Shown here one piece after another: positions 39,561 to 49,658 of a DNA stretch of 64,000 bases. The notes under the pieces were generated by a model. That model saw nothing but the letters and a program-made list of their open reading frames with translations. It made no database searches and had not been told where the DNA came from. The stretch is from Pseudomonadota bacterium. GTDB lineage: Bacteria > Pseudomonadota > Gammaproteobacteria > Xanthomonadales > Xanthomonadaceae. Each line of letters begins with the position of its first letter. Positions within the stretch are counted from its first letter, which is position 1. A program made the translations under genes and the position numbers. The stretch lies in NCBI GenBank assembly GCA_963205495.1, contig CAUJIN010000032.1, positions 1 through 64,000 on the forward strand, written 5' to 3'.

Positions 39561-41390
39561 ATGACCATCCAGAACCTTCGCAACATCGCCATCGTCGCCC
39601 ACGTTGACCACGGCAAGACCACCCTGGTCGACAGCCTCCTCAAGCAATCGGGCACCCTCAGCGAGCGCACCGTGCTGGCCGAGCGCGTGATGGATTCCAA
39701 CGACCAGGAAAAAGAGCGCGGCATCACCATCCTGGCAAAGAACACCGCGATCAACTGGCGCGGCAACCGCATCAACATCGTCGACACCCCCGGCCACGCC
39801 GACTTCGGCGGAGAAGTGGAGCGCGTGCTGTCGATGGTCGACTCGGTGCTGCTGCTGGTCGATGCGATGGACGGCCCGATGCCGCAGACCCGCTTCGTGA
39901 CGCAGAAGGCGTTTGCGATGGGCTTCAAGCCGATCGTGGTCATCAACAAGGTCGATCGCCCCGGCGCGCGTCCGGAATGGGTCGTGGAACAGGTTTGGGA
40001 TCTGTTCGACCGCCTCGGTGCCACCGCCGAGCAGATGGACTTCCCGATCATCTACGCCTCCGGCCTCAACGGCTACGCAGGCCTCACCGACGAGGTGCGT
40101 TCGGGCGACATGACGCCGCTGTACGAGGCCATCATGCAGCACGTGCCGGCGCCGCCGGTGGATCCGGCCGGGGCGTTCCAGATGCGCATCAGCCAGCTCG
40201 ACTACAACAACTTCGTCGGAGTGATCGGCATCGGGCGCATCCAGCGCGGCACGCTGAAGAAGAACATGCCGGTTGCGGTGATCGACCGCAACGGCAAGAA
40301 GCGCCAGGGCAAGGTGCTGCAGGTGCTGGGCTTCATGGGTCTGGAACGGATCGAGCAGGACAGCGCCGAAGCCGGCGACATCGTGGCCATCTCCGGCATC
40401 CAGGAGCTGACCATCTCCGATACGGTCTGCGCGCTCGACACGCCCGAGGCGTTGCCGGCGCTGATGGTGGACGAACCGACCATCTCGATGACCTTCCAGG
40501 TCAACAATTCCCCGTTCGCCGGCAACAAGGAGCTCTCCGGCGGCAAGTTCCTCACCAGCCGCCAGTTGAAGGACCGCCTGGAACGCGAAACCGTCCACAA
40601 CGTCGCACTCAAGGTCGAGCAGCTCGAGGACGCCGACAAGTTCCTCGTTTCCGGTCGTGGCGAACTGCACCTGTCGGTGCTGATCGAGAACATGCGCCGC
40701 GAGGGCTTCGAACTCGCCGTTTCGCGCCCGGAAGTGATCATCAAGGAGATCGACGGCCAGCCGATGGAACCCATCGAACAGCTCGTGGTGGACGTGGAGG
40801 AAATCCATCAGGGCGGCGTGATGGAAAAGCTCGGGATCCGCAAGGGCCAGCTCAAGGGCATGGAGCCGGACGGCAAGGGCCGGGTGCGGCTGGAATACCA
40901 GATTCCGGCGCGCGGCCTGATCGGATTCCAGAACGAATTCAAGACCCTGACCCAGGGCTCGGGCCTGTTGTTCCATGTCTTTGACCACTACGGACCCAAG
41001 GAGCAGGGGCCGATCGCCAAGCGCATCAACGGTGTGATGATCGCCAATGCCGCGGGCACCACGCCGGCCTATTCGCTCGGCCCGCTGCAGGAGCGCGGCA
41101 AGCTGTTCGCGGTGGAGGGCGACAACGTCTACGAGGGCCAGCTCGTGGGCATCCATTCCAAGGACAACGACCTTACCGTCAACGCCATCAAACCCAAGCC
41201 GCTGACCAATATCCGCGCCGCGGGCAAGGACGATACGATCCAGCTCTCGCCTGCGATCAAGTTTTCGCTGGAGCAGGCGCTGGACTTCATCGACGACGAC
41301 GAGCTGGTGGAAATCACGCCCAAGGAAATCCGCCTGCGCAAGAAGCATCTGACGGAAAACGACCGCAAGCGGGCCAGCCGCGCGGCCTGA
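39561..41390 (+). CDS. typA: ribosome-associated translational GTPase TypA/BipA
   Basis: EF-G-like GTPase that binds the 70S ribosome and helps late 50S assembly under stress and cold. The 609 residues start [21 protein letters not shown] (G1 loop), with [12 protein letters not shown] (G3), NKVDRP (G4), then the beta-barrel, EF-G-like domain V and a C-terminal TypA-specific domain. Length is normal (about 607). The ATG at 39561 is chosen over the open upstream frame starting at 39441. A 120-base leader with a hairpin precedes it. srkA starts five bases after the stop. Confidence 0.96.
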   Translation: MTIQNLRNIAIVAHVDHGKTTLVDSLLKQSGTLSERTVLAERVMDSNDQEKERGITILAKNTAINWRGNRINIVDTPGHADFGGEVERVLSMVDSVLLLVDAMDGPMPQTRFVTQKAFAMGFKPIVVINKVDRPGARPEWVVEQVWDLFDRLGATAEQMDFPIIYASGLNGYAGLTDEVRSGDMTPLYEAIMQHVPAPPVDPAGAFQMRISQLDYNNFVGVIGIGRIQRGTLKKNMPVAVIDRNGKKRQGKVLQVLGFMGLERIEQDSAEAGDIVAISGIQELTISDTVCALDTPEALPALMVDEPTISMTFQVNNSPFAGNKELSGGKFLTSRQLKDRLERETVHNVALKVEQLEDADKFLVSGRGELHLSVLIENMRREGFELAVSRPEVIIKEIDGQPMEPIEQLVVDVEEIHQGGVMEKLGIRKGQLKGMEPDGKGRVRLEYQIPARGLIGFQNEFKTLTQGSGLLFHVFDHYGPKEQGPIAKRINGVMIANAAGTTPAYSLGPLQERGKLFAVEGDNVYEGQLVGIHSKDNDLTVNAIKPKPLTNIRAAGKDDTIQLSPAIKFSLEQALDFIDDDELVEITPKEIRLRKKHLTENDRKRASRAA

Positions 41391-41394
41391 CGCC

Positions 41395-42366
41395 GTGCCG
41401 GGTGAGGCACCCTACGCGCGACTGACGCCCGACGCCGTCGTCGACGCGGTCGAATCCCTCGGCATGGCCTGCGACGGGCGACTGCTGGCGCTCAACAGCT
41501 ACGAGAACCGCGTCTATCGCGTGGGCATCGAGGGCGCGCCGCCGCTGGTGGCCAAGTTCTACCGCCCGGCGCGCTGGAGCGATGCGGCCATCGAGGAGGA
41601 GCACGCCTTCGCGCTGGAACTGGCGCAGGCCGAGCTTTCGGTGGTCGCGCCGCTTGCGTTCGATGGCCGCACGCTGCTGCGGCACGAGGGATTCCGCTTC
41701 GCGCTGTTCCCCTGCCAGGGCGGCCACGCCCCGGAATTGGGCGATGCCGACACGCTGCGACAGCTGGGTCGAACCCTCGCACGCCTGCACGTCGTGGGAG
41801 CACAGCGTCGCTTCTCGCATCGCCCCGTGCTGGACGTGCGCAGGTTCGGCCACGAACCGCTGCGCGACCTGCTCGCTTCCGGCCAGGTGCCCGAACCGCT
41901 GCGCGAAAACTTCCATCGCCTTGGCGAGGCGCTGCTGCTACGGGTCGAGCACGCCTTCGCGCAGGCGGCGCCTTTCGCCACCCTGCGCCTGCACGGCGAC
42001 TGCCACTCCGGCAACATCCTCTGGCGCGAGGGCGTGGCGCACTTCGTCGATCTGGACGACTGCCTCGCCGGCCCGGCGATCCAGGACCTGTGGATGTTCC
42101 TCTCCGGCAGCCGCGAGGAGCAGCGGATGCAGCTCGAACACCTGCTCGAAGGCTATGCGCAGTTCCGCGATTTCGATTGGAGCGAGCGCCGCCTGATCGA
42201 GCCGCTGCGCGCCCTGCGCCTCCTGCACTACCACGCCTGGATCGCGCGCCGCTGGCACGATCCGGCCTTCCCGCACGCCTTCCCCTGGTTCGCACAGGCC
42301 CGGCACTGGGAAGAGGTGCTGCGCCAGATTCAGGAACAGATCGCGGCGCTGGAATGCGAACCGTGA
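41395..42366 (+). CDS. srkA: stress response serine/threonine kinase SrkA (YihE) family
   Basis: Cytoplasmic kinase of the YihE/SrkA family, which protects cells during oxidative and other stress, in E. coli by counteracting MazEF-mediated death. The 323 residues have an APH-like kinase fold with LHGDCHSGNILW at 199-210 (catalytic D202) and HFVDLDD at 216-222 (metal-binding D219), plus VAKFYRP near 52 (nucleotide lysine). Length matches E. coli (328). The start is a GTG five bases past typA. It overlaps the following APH-fold gene, so typA-srkA-kinase form one operon. Confidence 0.9.
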   Translation: MPGEAPYARLTPDAVVDAVESLGMACDGRLLALNSYENRVYRVGIEGAPPLVAKFYRPARWSDAAIEEEHAFALELAQAELSVVAPLAFDGRTLLRHEGFRFALFPCQGGHAPELGDADTLRQLGRTLARLHVVGAQRRFSHRPVLDVRRFGHEPLRDLLASGQVPEPLRENFHRLGEALLLRVEHAFAQAAPFATLRLHGDCHSGNILWREGVAHFVDLDDCLAGPAIQDLWMFLSGSREEQRMQLEHLLEGYAQFRDFDWSERRLIEPLRALRLLHYHAWIARRWHDPAFPHAFPWFAQARHWEEVLRQIQEQIAALECEP

Positions 42367-43499
42367 ACCCTTCGGCCGAAGCCCCGCACCAGGTGCACGG
42401 ACTGTCCGGCGATGCGATGGCGCCGGACTGGCCTCCGCTGACCTTGGCCGAGCTGGCGCGGGTATTCCGCCACTACCCGGGCCACGGCGCGCCGCACGCG
42501 ATCCTCTGGCACAGCCCGCGCCCGCTTTCGGCGGCGGCGCTGGTCGAGACCGATGCAGGAACGGTGTTCGCCAAGCGCCACCACGCCAGCGTGCGCAGCC
42601 ACGCCGTCCTGCAGGAGGAACACGCCTTCGCAGCACACCTGCGCGGACGCGGGATTCCGATTCCCTCGATCCACGCCAACGCCGACGGCCAAAGCGGGCT
42701 GGCGCAGGGGGCTTGGGTCTGGGAGCTGCACGCGGCGGCCGAAGGCATCGACCTCTACCGCGACGTGCCTTCCTGGACGCCGCCGCACGATCCCGCGCAC
42801 GCTCGATCCGCAGGCGCCATGCTGGCGCGCCTGCACCAGGCCGCACAGGGTTTCGATGCGCCGCAGCGCGCCACCCACCTGCTGGTGGCACGCTCGGAGC
42901 TGATCGAGGCCGACGATCCGCTGGCCGCGCTCGTCGCGCAGCGGCCGCAGCGGCCTGCGCTCGCGTCCTGGCTGGACTCGCATCCATGGCAGCAAGCACT
43001 GTCCGCAACGCTGGCCCCGTTCCAGCCCGCCGTCGCGGCGCGCGCGGCAGCGCAGCCGCGCCTCTGGACCCACGGCGACTGGCATGTTTCCAATCTTTTC
43101 TGGAGTCAAGCTGCTCCGTGCGCCTCGGTGAGCGCGGTACTCGATTTCGGCCTGTGCGCGCGCAGCTTTGCCCTGTTCGATCTGGCCACCGCGATCGAGC
43201 GCAATGCCATCGCGTGGCTGGAACCCGGCGATGCGCGCGCGCGCCCGGCCATCGCGCAAGCGCTGCTCGATGGCTACCGCGAAGTGCGCACGCTGGAACC
43301 GGAAGATCTTGCGCTGGTTGCAGACCTCCTGCCAGTCGTGCATCTGGATTTCGCGCTCTCCGAGGTGGAGTATTTCGCGGGCGTCACGCGCAATTTCGAG
43401 CACGCCCGGATCGCCTGGCAGGACTTCCTGATCGGCCACGCGCACTGGTTCCGCACGCACGCAGGACAGAGGTTTCTGCAAACGCTGCGTGCAAGCTGA
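42354..43499 (+). CDS. APH-fold phosphotransferase, possible thiamine-related kinase
   Basis: A 381-residue APH/choline-kinase-fold phosphotransferase with the Brenner motif WTHGDWHVSNLFW (238-250, catalytic D242, N247) and VLDFGLC (D264). It is homologous in fold to SrkA but divergent in sequence. The start is either the ATG at 42354 or a GTG at 42363 with GGA upstream; both overlap the srkA stop. It ends about 40 bases before the TPP riboswitch of the thiamine receptor unit, on the same strand, so a role as a thiamine or thiazole kinase (ThiK is also APH-fold) is plausible but not shown; it could also be a general small-molecule kinase. Confidence 0.75.
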   Translation: MRTVNPSAEAPHQVHGLSGDAMAPDWPPLTLAELARVFRHYPGHGAPHAILWHSPRPLSAAALVETDAGTVFAKRHHASVRSHAVLQEEHAFAAHLRGRGIPIPSIHANADGQSGLAQGAWVWELHAAAEGIDLYRDVPSWTPPHDPAHARSAGAMLARLHQAAQGFDAPQRATHLLVARSELIEADDPLAALVAQRPQRPALASWLDSHPWQQALSATLAPFQPAVAARAAAQPRLWTHGDWHVSNLFWSQAAPCASVSAVLDFGLCARSFALFDLATAIERNAIAWLEPGDARARPAIAQALLDGYREVRTLEPEDLALVADLLPVVHLDFALSEVEYFAGVTRNFEHARIAWQDFLIGHAHWFRTHAGQRFLQTLRAS

Positions 43500-43537
43500 G
43501 CGTGCACGCAGAGACCATTCGTGATTCAATGTGTGGC

Positions 43538-43619
43538 TGAAGCGGGGGTGCCCGGCGAATGCCGGGCTGAGAGAGACCCTTCGAACCTGACCCGGTTAGT
43601 ACCGGCGTAGGGAGCTTGA
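43538..43619 (+). ncRNA. TPP riboswitch (THI element)
   Basis: Classic thi-box sequence: GGGGGTGCCCGGC...GCCGGGCTGAGA, then ACCCTTCGAACCTGA, CCCGGTTAGTACCGG and CGTAGGGAGC, the ordered conserved blocks of the thiamine pyrophosphate aptamer. It sits 75 bases before the TonB receptor ATG, so TPP should repress receptor and permease expression. A likely expression-platform hairpin (CACCGCGGC with GCCGGCGGTG, about 43627-43650) lies between the aptamer and the start. Confidence 0.95.
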
Positions 43620-43693
43620 TCAGGACCACCGCGGCCACGCGCCGGCGGTGTTCTGCCGTCGCTTCGTCCTCCCCATGCAGACGAACGCCGACG

Positions 43694-45862
43694 ATGAACC
43701 ACCTCTCCCACTCCCTCCTCTTCCTTGCCCTTGCATCCGCCCTGAGCCACGGCGCGCGCGCGGCCGATGCGCCATCGCACGCCGACGCCACCCGACTCTC
43801 GCAGGTGGAGGTGGAAGCCAGCGTCCCCGACGAAGCCGACGCGGAATCGTCAGGTCCCTGGGGCAAGGCCTCGCTGAAGTCCACGCCCGCACAGGTCAAC
43901 GTGATCGGGCGCGATCAGATCGAGGATCGCCACATCCGCACGCTGAGCGAACTGGCGCGCGAGGACGCTTCCGCAGGCGACGGCTATGCCCCGGTGGGGT
44001 ACTACCAGAACCTCGTGATCCGCGGCTTTCCTCTGGACCTCGGAACCGGCTACCGGCTCAACGGCCTGACCATCACCGGCGAACAGATCCTGGCGCTGGA
44101 AGACAAGGCGCGGGTGGAAATCCTCAAGGGTCCAGCTGCGCTCGAAGCCGGCGCGATGGAGCCGGGCGGCGCGGTGAACTTCGTCAGCAAGCGTCCCGAG
44201 GAAGTCCGGCGGATCACGCTGGGCACCGACTCGCACGGCTCGCGCCTGGCGGCGTTGGACGCCGGTACCTGGCTGACGCCCGAGCTCGGCGTGCGCGCCA
44301 ACCTGGGCTGGGAAGAAATGCACTCTTTCGTCCGGCACGCCGACGGACGCCGCAACTTCTACGCCCTGGCGCTGGACTGGCGCCCCTCCGAACGCACCAC
44401 GCTGGAGCTGGACGCGAACTACCACGCCAGCGCGCAGCGTTCGGTTTCCGGCTATCAGCTCCTCGGCGCAAGCGTGATTCCGGAGGATGCCAGCGCCACC
44501 CTCATGCTGGGCTACCAGCCCTGGCAGTCGCCGGTAGGCATCCATTCGACCAACACCAGCGCGCGCCTTTCGCACCGGTTTTCCGATCGCTGGCAGGCGC
44601 AGATTTCCGTCGGCCACAGCCGCAGCGTGATCGACGACTACGTGGCCTTCGCCTACGGCTGCTACTACCAGCCGGCCTGCTGGACGGGCGAGGTGCCGGG
44701 CAACTTCTTCGCTCCCGACGGCGGCTATGACATCTACGACTATCGCAATCCGGACGATACCCGCAGCAGCGATGAACTGCGCGTCCGTCTGGACGGTCGA
44801 TTCGAGACCGGCGCGGTGCAGCACGACCTGAGCCTGGGCGCGGGCGCGTTCCGGCGCGAGATCGAACGCCACCGCAGCGTCAACGAGTACATAGGCAGCG
44901 GCAACATCCACGATCCGCAGGTGCCGGTCCATTCCCCCTCGCCGGAAGCCATCGGACCGCGCGTGCGGCGCCTTTCGAGCTGGCAGCATTCGCTGTTCGC
45001 CATGGACCGGATGCGGCTGGGCGCGCATTGGCAACTCCTCCTCGGGGCTCGCCTCGTGCAGCTCGACGACCGCGCCTGGAGCAAGCGCGGCGCGCTGGAA
45101 CGCGACGCGCACCTGAGCCATACCCTTCCCCAGGTGGCCGCGCTGTGGGCGCCGAGCGAAACGCTCATGCTCTACGCCAGCTACAGCGAGGGCCTTTCGC
45201 TCGGCCTCGAGGCGCCGTTCTGGACCAGCAACGACGGGGATCTCCTGGGTCCACGCCTGTCGCGGCAGTTCGAGCTGGGCGCAAAGTTCGGCCACGGCGG
45301 CGCCGTCGACTACAGCGCCGCACTGTTCCGCATCCGCCAGCCCTGGCAGCACGCCGAACCCGATTCCACCGACGCCGGATACACCTTCATCGAGCGCGGC
45401 AGCGAGAATCATCTGGGGCTGGAACTATCCGCGAACGCGCAGCTTGGCGAGAACCTGCGCCTTGTCGCCAGCGGCAGCCTGATCCGGGCGCGCGGAGAAA
45501 ATGCCGGGAACGCCGCCTACGAAGGCCACCAGCTCGCCAACGTGCCGCGCGTGCGCGCCAGCGTCCATTTCGACTACCGACTTCCCGCCCTGCCTGCGCT
45601 GAGCCTTCTGGCCGGCGCACGCCATGCCGCACGCAATCCCGCCACGCTGGACGGACAGGTCCACGTTCCGTCCTGGACGGTATGGGACGCAGGCCTGCGC
45701 TACGACATGCGTTGGGGGGAACGTGAACTGACATGGCGCCTGTCGGTGGACAATCTGATCGATCGCTTCTACTGGCGCGACACGGGCAGCGCGCTGGGCG
45801 ACAGCTACCTCTTCCCCGGCGCGCCGCGGTTGGCCCGCCTCAGCGTATCGATCGACCTGTAG
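43694..45862 (+). CDS. TonB-dependent receptor, thiamine-type uptake
   Basis: Outer-membrane beta-barrel with plug domain that imports a ligand using the Ton system. The 722 residues have a signal peptide (to about 23, ARAADA), a TonB-box-like LSQVEVEA at 35-42, the plug (NVIGRDQIEDRH onward, NLVIRGFPLDLGTG, VEILKGPAALEAGAMEPGGAVN), and a barrel ending RLARLSVSIDL with a hydrophobic C-terminal residue. The ATG at 43694 gives a proper signal; the open frame from 43616 runs into the riboswitch. The TPP riboswitch upstream and the PnuC-like permease two bases downstream predict thiamine or a derivative as ligand. Confidence 0.93.
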   Translation: MNHLSHSLLFLALASALSHGARAADAPSHADATRLSQVEVEASVPDEADAESSGPWGKASLKSTPAQVNVIGRDQIEDRHIRTLSELAREDASAGDGYAPVGYYQNLVIRGFPLDLGTGYRLNGLTITGEQILALEDKARVEILKGPAALEAGAMEPGGAVNFVSKRPEEVRRITLGTDSHGSRLAALDAGTWLTPELGVRANLGWEEMHSFVRHADGRRNFYALALDWRPSERTTLELDANYHASAQRSVSGYQLLGASVIPEDASATLMLGYQPWQSPVGIHSTNTSARLSHRFSDRWQAQISVGHSRSVIDDYVAFAYGCYYQPACWTGEVPGNFFAPDGGYDIYDYRNPDDTRSSDELRVRLDGRFETGAVQHDLSLGAGAFRREIERHRSVNEYIGSGNIHDPQVPVHSPSPEAIGPRVRRLSSWQHSLFAMDRMRLGAHWQLLLGARLVQLDDRAWSKRGALERDAHLSHTLPQVAALWAPSETLMLYASYSEGLSLGLEAPFWTSNDGDLLGPRLSRQFELGAKFGHGGAVDYSAALFRIRQPWQHAEPDSTDAGYTFIERGSENHLGLELSANAQLGENLRLVASGSLIRARGENAGNAAYEGHQLANVPRVRASVHFDYRLPALPALSLLAGARHAARNPATLDGQVHVPSWTVWDAGLRYDMRWGERELTWRLSVDNLIDRFYWRDTGSALGDSYLFPGAPRLARLSVSIDL

Positions 45863-45864
45863 CC

Positions 45865-46416
45865 ATGAACCCGATCGAGATCTTCGCCGCCGTCCTCAGT
45901 GCGCTCGGCGTCTGGCTGATGGCCAGGCGCCGCCCCTGGGCCTGGCCGATCGGTCTGATGTCGGTACTGATCTACGCCTGGGTCTTCATCGAAGTGCGGC
46001 TGTATTCTGACGCGCTCCTGCAGGGCGCGTTCGCCGCGATGCTGGTCTACGGATGGTCACGCTGGCTTCGCAACCTGGGCAAGGATGGTCGCGTGCGTGT
46101 GGCCACGCTGCCGCTTCCGCACGCGTCGGCGCATCTGGCTCTTGGTGCGCTCGGCGCACTCGCGCTGGGTGCCTTCATGGCGCACTGCACCCGTGCCGAC
46201 CTGCCCTGGCTGGACGCCGCGCTCGCTGCCTTCAGCCTGGTGGCGCAGTGCTGGCAGGCGCGCCGACACGTCGCCAGCTGGTGGCTGTGGATCGCGGTCG
46301 ATCTGGTCTATGTCGGCATGTATCTGCACAAGGCGCTTCACCTCACCGCCCTGCTCTACGCGCTGTTCGTCGCCCTTGCCGTGAACGGACTGGTGCAGTG
46401 GCGACGGGCGGAGTGA
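45865..46416 (+). CDS. PnuC-family thiamine transporter (PnuT type)
   Basis: A 183-residue inner-membrane permease of the PnuC superfamily, with about seven hydrophobic segments and the family segments WLMARRRPWAWPIGLMSVLIYAW near residue 17 and ASWWLWIAVDLVYVGMYL near residue 136. Homologues under TPP control are called PnuT and move thiamine by facilitated diffusion, usually trapped by phosphorylation. It starts two bases after the receptor stop, so both are under the TPP riboswitch, giving an outer plus inner membrane path. No thiamine biosynthesis gene is near. Confidence 0.88.
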   Translation: MNPIEIFAAVLSALGVWLMARRRPWAWPIGLMSVLIYAWVFIEVRLYSDALLQGAFAAMLVYGWSRWLRNLGKDGRVRVATLPLPHASAHLALGALGALALGAFMAHCTRADLPWLDAALAAFSLVAQCWQARRHVASWWLWIAVDLVYVGMYLHKALHLTALLYALFVALAVNGLVQWRRAE

Positions 46417-46491
46417 TCGGTTCGACAGGAACCGAGCATCTGTTCGACCTGTGTGCGCGATACTGGCAAGAGTCCACTTCAGGTCCTGCCG

Positions 46492-48159
46492 ATGACTCAC
46501 GACGAAGAACCCCGTCTGCTCGTGCTGCGCTCCATGGCCGCCATCCATCGCTACCTCGATGGCTACCCGCGGGCGCTGCCGCAAGCGCCCGATGCGGCCT
46601 GGATGTCCCTGCCCGAATGGCTGGCCGAAGGCGACGACTGCGATGAAGACCACTTCCATCGCGCGCTGAGCCTCGGATACCCGGCACTGCGCGTTCCCGA
46701 AGACGAGGATCGCGGTGCCACCGGCACGATCAGTCCGGAACTGGCGCGTCGCCTGCGCGCCGTTCCGACCCAGCGCTGCAAGGGGCTGGTTGCCGTTGCG
46801 CTGGAGGACTGCGGCAACCACGAGGCGATGCAGCAGCTCAATTTCCTGCTGCGCGACCGCGTGCTTCCCGTCATTGCCACCGCTCCGGTCATGCGCGCGC
46901 TGATCGCGCGCTACTACGACCGTGACGAAGACCTCACCATCGTCCATCAGCTCGGACTGGACCCTGCGCGCGAAACCAGTGAAAAGGAAGTCGAACGCCT
47001 GGCGCGCGAAATGCCGATCGTGCGCATCGTGGGCGGGCTGATCCGGGACGCAATCCGGCGTCGCGCTTCGGACATCCACATTCGTCCTGGCGCACAGGGT
47101 GCAGACGTGCTCTACCGCATCGACGACGAGCTGGTGCCGGTGCGCCGTTTCCTGCGATCCCTGCTTCCGGTGCTGGTTTCACGCATCAAGGTGCTTGCGG
47201 AAATGAACATCGCAGAACGGCGGCGTCCGCAGGACGGTCGCACCAGCGTCACGCTGGAAGAGGGACGCAAGATCGACATGCGCGTTTCCATCGTGCCCAC
47301 GGTTTTCGGCGAATCGGTGGCGATCCGCCTGCACGACACCGGAGGCAGCCTGCTCAACCTCGAACAACTGGGCCTGGATCCCGCCGACAGGGTGCGGCTG
47401 GACGACGTGCTTGCGCGCAGCCACGGCATGTTCCTTGCCACCGGCCCCACCGGCTGCGGCAAATCCACCACGCTGTACGCCGCGCTGCTTGAACTGCGCA
47501 AGCAGCGCATCAACATCCTCACCATCGAAGACCCTGTCGAATTCCATCTGGAAGACGTGCAGCAGATGCAGGTCAACCGCGTCGCCGGCTTCACCTTTGC
47601 CAGCGCCATGCGCAACTTCCTGCGCCACGATCCGGACGTGATCATGGTGGGCGAAATGCGCGATCGCGAGACGGCCGGCATCGCGGTGGAATCGGCGTTG
47701 ACCGGCCATCTGGTGCTTTCCACGCTCCACACCAATTCCGCCGCGGCGACGGTGACGCGCCTGCTTGATCTTGGCGTGGAATCCTACCTGCTGCGCGCAT
47801 CGCTCCTGGCGGTGATGTCACAGCGGCTGGTGCGGAAAACCTGTCCGCACTGTCGCGAGGTGGAAACGATCGAGCCCCGGGTCAGGAGCATTCTCGGCGT
47901 CGGGCCGGACGAGGTTTTCCACGTTGGCCGGGGGTGTCCCCACTGCGATGGGCTGGGCGTGCGGGGCAAGCTTGCCGCATATGAACTGATGATCGTCACG
48001 CCCGCGATCCAGGAACTCATCGTTCCCGGCGTCGACATGCGCGCAATCCACGAAACCGCCGTGCGCGAAGGCATGACGCCGATCACCAAGGCCGCGGTGA
48101 AACTGGCGCGCAGCGGAATGATTTCCCTTGCCGAAGCCTGGCGGGTGCGGGCCGAATGA
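46492..48159 (+). CDS. orphan GspE/PilB-type secretion or pilus ATPase
   Basis: Cytoplasmic hexameric ATPase of the type II secretion/type IV pilus assembly family. The 555 residues show a divergent N-terminal domain (1-160), then GPTGCGKST Walker A (318-326), the Walker B stretch PDVIMVGEMRD near 381-391, a LSTLHTNSA His box near 409-417, and a tetracysteine zinc site C451-PHC-C454 and C482-PHC-C485. The start at 46492 (MTHDEEPRLL) is preferred over a GTG at 46453. No pilin, secretin or gspF neighbour is present, so its system is elsewhere or this is a standalone ATPase. It is followed by greB. Confidence 0.85.
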   Translation: MTHDEEPRLLVLRSMAAIHRYLDGYPRALPQAPDAAWMSLPEWLAEGDDCDEDHFHRALSLGYPALRVPEDEDRGATGTISPELARRLRAVPTQRCKGLVAVALEDCGNHEAMQQLNFLLRDRVLPVIATAPVMRALIARYYDRDEDLTIVHQLGLDPARETSEKEVERLAREMPIVRIVGGLIRDAIRRRASDIHIRPGAQGADVLYRIDDELVPVRRFLRSLLPVLVSRIKVLAEMNIAERRRPQDGRTSVTLEEGRKIDMRVSIVPTVFGESVAIRLHDTGGSLLNLEQLGLDPADRVRLDDVLARSHGMFLATGPTGCGKSTTLYAALLELRKQRINILTIEDPVEFHLEDVQQMQVNRVAGFTFASAMRNFLRHDPDVIMVGEMRDRETAGIAVESALTGHLVLSTLHTNSAAATVTRLLDLGVESYLLRASLLAVMSQRLVRKTCPHCREVETIEPRVRSILGVGPDEVFHVGRGCPHCDGLGVRGKLAAYELMIVTPAIQELIVPGVDMRAIHETAVREGMTPITKAAVKLARSGMISLAEAWRVRAE

Positions 48160-48243
48160 ACTCCACACCCAACCCGGGGCGATCCTTGCGGCACGAGCAC
48201 CCGTGCGCCACCCTTTTGTCTTCATGATCACCTTCCCTCTTCC

Positions 48244-48756
48244 ATGAGCCGCTGGCGCCCGCCCGCGGCGGCTTCCACCGCCCTCATCACCCGCGCCGGA
48301 TTCGAGCGGCTGCGGGCCGAGCTGGAGGGGCTGTGGCGCGAGAAGCGCCCGGAAGTGGTCCGCGCGCTGGCGGCGGCGGCGGCCGAAGGCGACCGTTCGG
48401 AAAACGCCGAATACACCTACCGCAAGAAGCAGCTCGGCGAGATCGACCGCCGGGTGCGCTATCTGAGCAAGCGCCTGGAGCAGCTGCGGGTGGTGGATAC
48501 CGTTCCCAGTGACCCGGAGCGCATCTACTTCGGGGCCGAGGTCGAACTGGAGGAAACGCAGAGCGGAGAGACGCTCTGCCACCGGATTGTGGGTCCGGAC
48601 GAAACCGACGCGCGCGCAGGCTGGATCAGCATCGACTCGCCGCTCGCGCGCGCCCTGCTGGGCAAGCGTGCCGATGAGGAGATCGAAATCGAGCTGCCCG
48701 GCGGCAGGCGGCGTCTGGCCGTGGTCGAAATCCGCTACCCGGAAAATCCGGGCTGA
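48244..48756 (+). CDS. greB: transcription elongation factor GreB
   Basis: RNA polymerase secondary-channel factor that rescues backtracked complexes by inducing transcript cleavage. The 170 residues match Gre[27 protein letters not shown], then [26 protein letters not shown] with the acidic tip residues, then the FKBP-like C-terminal domain (RIVGPDE, YISID-like [15 protein letters not shown]). GreB rather than GreA is supported by the RERPEV- and RRVRYL-type segments. The ribosome-binding site is weak. It converges on recO, 19 bp away. Confidence 0.92.
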   Translation: MSRWRPPAAASTALITRAGFERLRAELEGLWREKRPEVVRALAAAAAEGDRSENAEYTYRKKQLGEIDRRVRYLSKRLEQLRVVDTVPSDPERIYFGAEVELEETQSGETLCHRIVGPDETDARAGWISIDSPLARALLGKRADEEIEIELPGGRRRLAVVEIRYPENPG

Positions 48757-48775
48757 AGCTCCGAAGCCAGCCGAT

Positions 48776-49501
48776 TCAGCCGCGATCCCCTTCCCTGCCG
48801 CGTCTGGCCCCCGCAAGATCGGACAACAGCTGCCAGGAGCGCAGCTCGCGCCCGCCCAGATGATGGCGCAACACCTCGCGCAACAGACGTCGCAGTTCCC
48901 GCAAGCCCTCGGCATCGGGCTTGCGGTCTTCGCCCAGGGCCAGCAGCGCGGCGCCGGAAACACTCTCCGCGGTCGCATCGCGCACCCGATACGGCCCGGT
49001 CATCGGGTCGACACGGTAGCGACCTCCCGGATCGAGCGTTTCCCCGCCCTCGCCTGCGGCCTCCAGCTCCAGCGCATAGCCGGTCGCCGCGAGAAGGTCG
49101 CGCTCGAAGCGCCGCAACTCCCACGCCATCGGCGCATCCGGCTCGCCCAGCGCCCCGAGGCATTCGGCATAGCGCCAGAACAGGTCGGGCTGTGGCTCGC
49201 CGCGCGGCAACAGGCGCAGTACCAGTTCGTTGAGGTAGAAGCCCGCAAGCAGCGAGTCGCCCGCAAGCAAGGGCGCGCTTCCAGCGGGCTCTGCGGCGTT
49301 CAAGCGCAGCAGCTCACCGCGCCCGCCCCAGGACAGGAGCAAAGGCTGCATCGGCTGCAGCACGGCGCGCTGCGACTGTCCGCGCGTACCGCGCACGCCG
49401 CGCGCCACCAGGCCGATGCGACCGTGGTCGCGGGTGAACGCCTCCAGCAGCAGGCTCGTCTCGCGGTAGGGCCGCGCGTGCAGGATGTAGGCGGGATGCA
49501 T
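48776..49501 (-). CDS. recO: DNA repair protein RecO
   Basis: RecFOR-pathway protein that helps load RecA on SSB-coated gaps. The 241 residues start AYILHARPYRETSLLLEAFTRDHG (OB fold) followed by VARGVRG, then helical part with a C-terminal RELRSWQLL segment. Length is normal. In related genomes recO directly follows era; here a plus-strand gene (49659-50228) lies between them, so recO may have its own promoter. It converges on greB. Confidence 0.9.
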   Translation of the reverse strand: MHPAYILHARPYRETSLLLEAFTRDHGRIGLVARGVRGTRGQSQRAVLQPMQPLLLSWGGRGELLRLNAAEPAGSAPLLAGDSLLAGFYLNELVLRLLPRGEPQPDLFWRYAECLGALGEPDAPMAWELRRFERDLLAATGYALELEAAGEGGETLDPGGRYRVDPMTGPYRVRDATAESVSGAALLALGEDRKPDAEGLRELRRLLREVLRHHLGGRELRSWQLLSDLAGARRGREGDRG

Positions 49502-49658
49502 GGGGAATCGGACGGCAGACGAACTCTACGACAGCCACTCTAGCGGGGCATCCGGAAAATGCCATCCTGCGCACGGTTCGGTGAAACCGCCTCCATCTTC
49601 TTGCGTCGGAATCCGTGAACGCGCACCATCAGAGCCCCCTCACAACGATAAATCCGGC

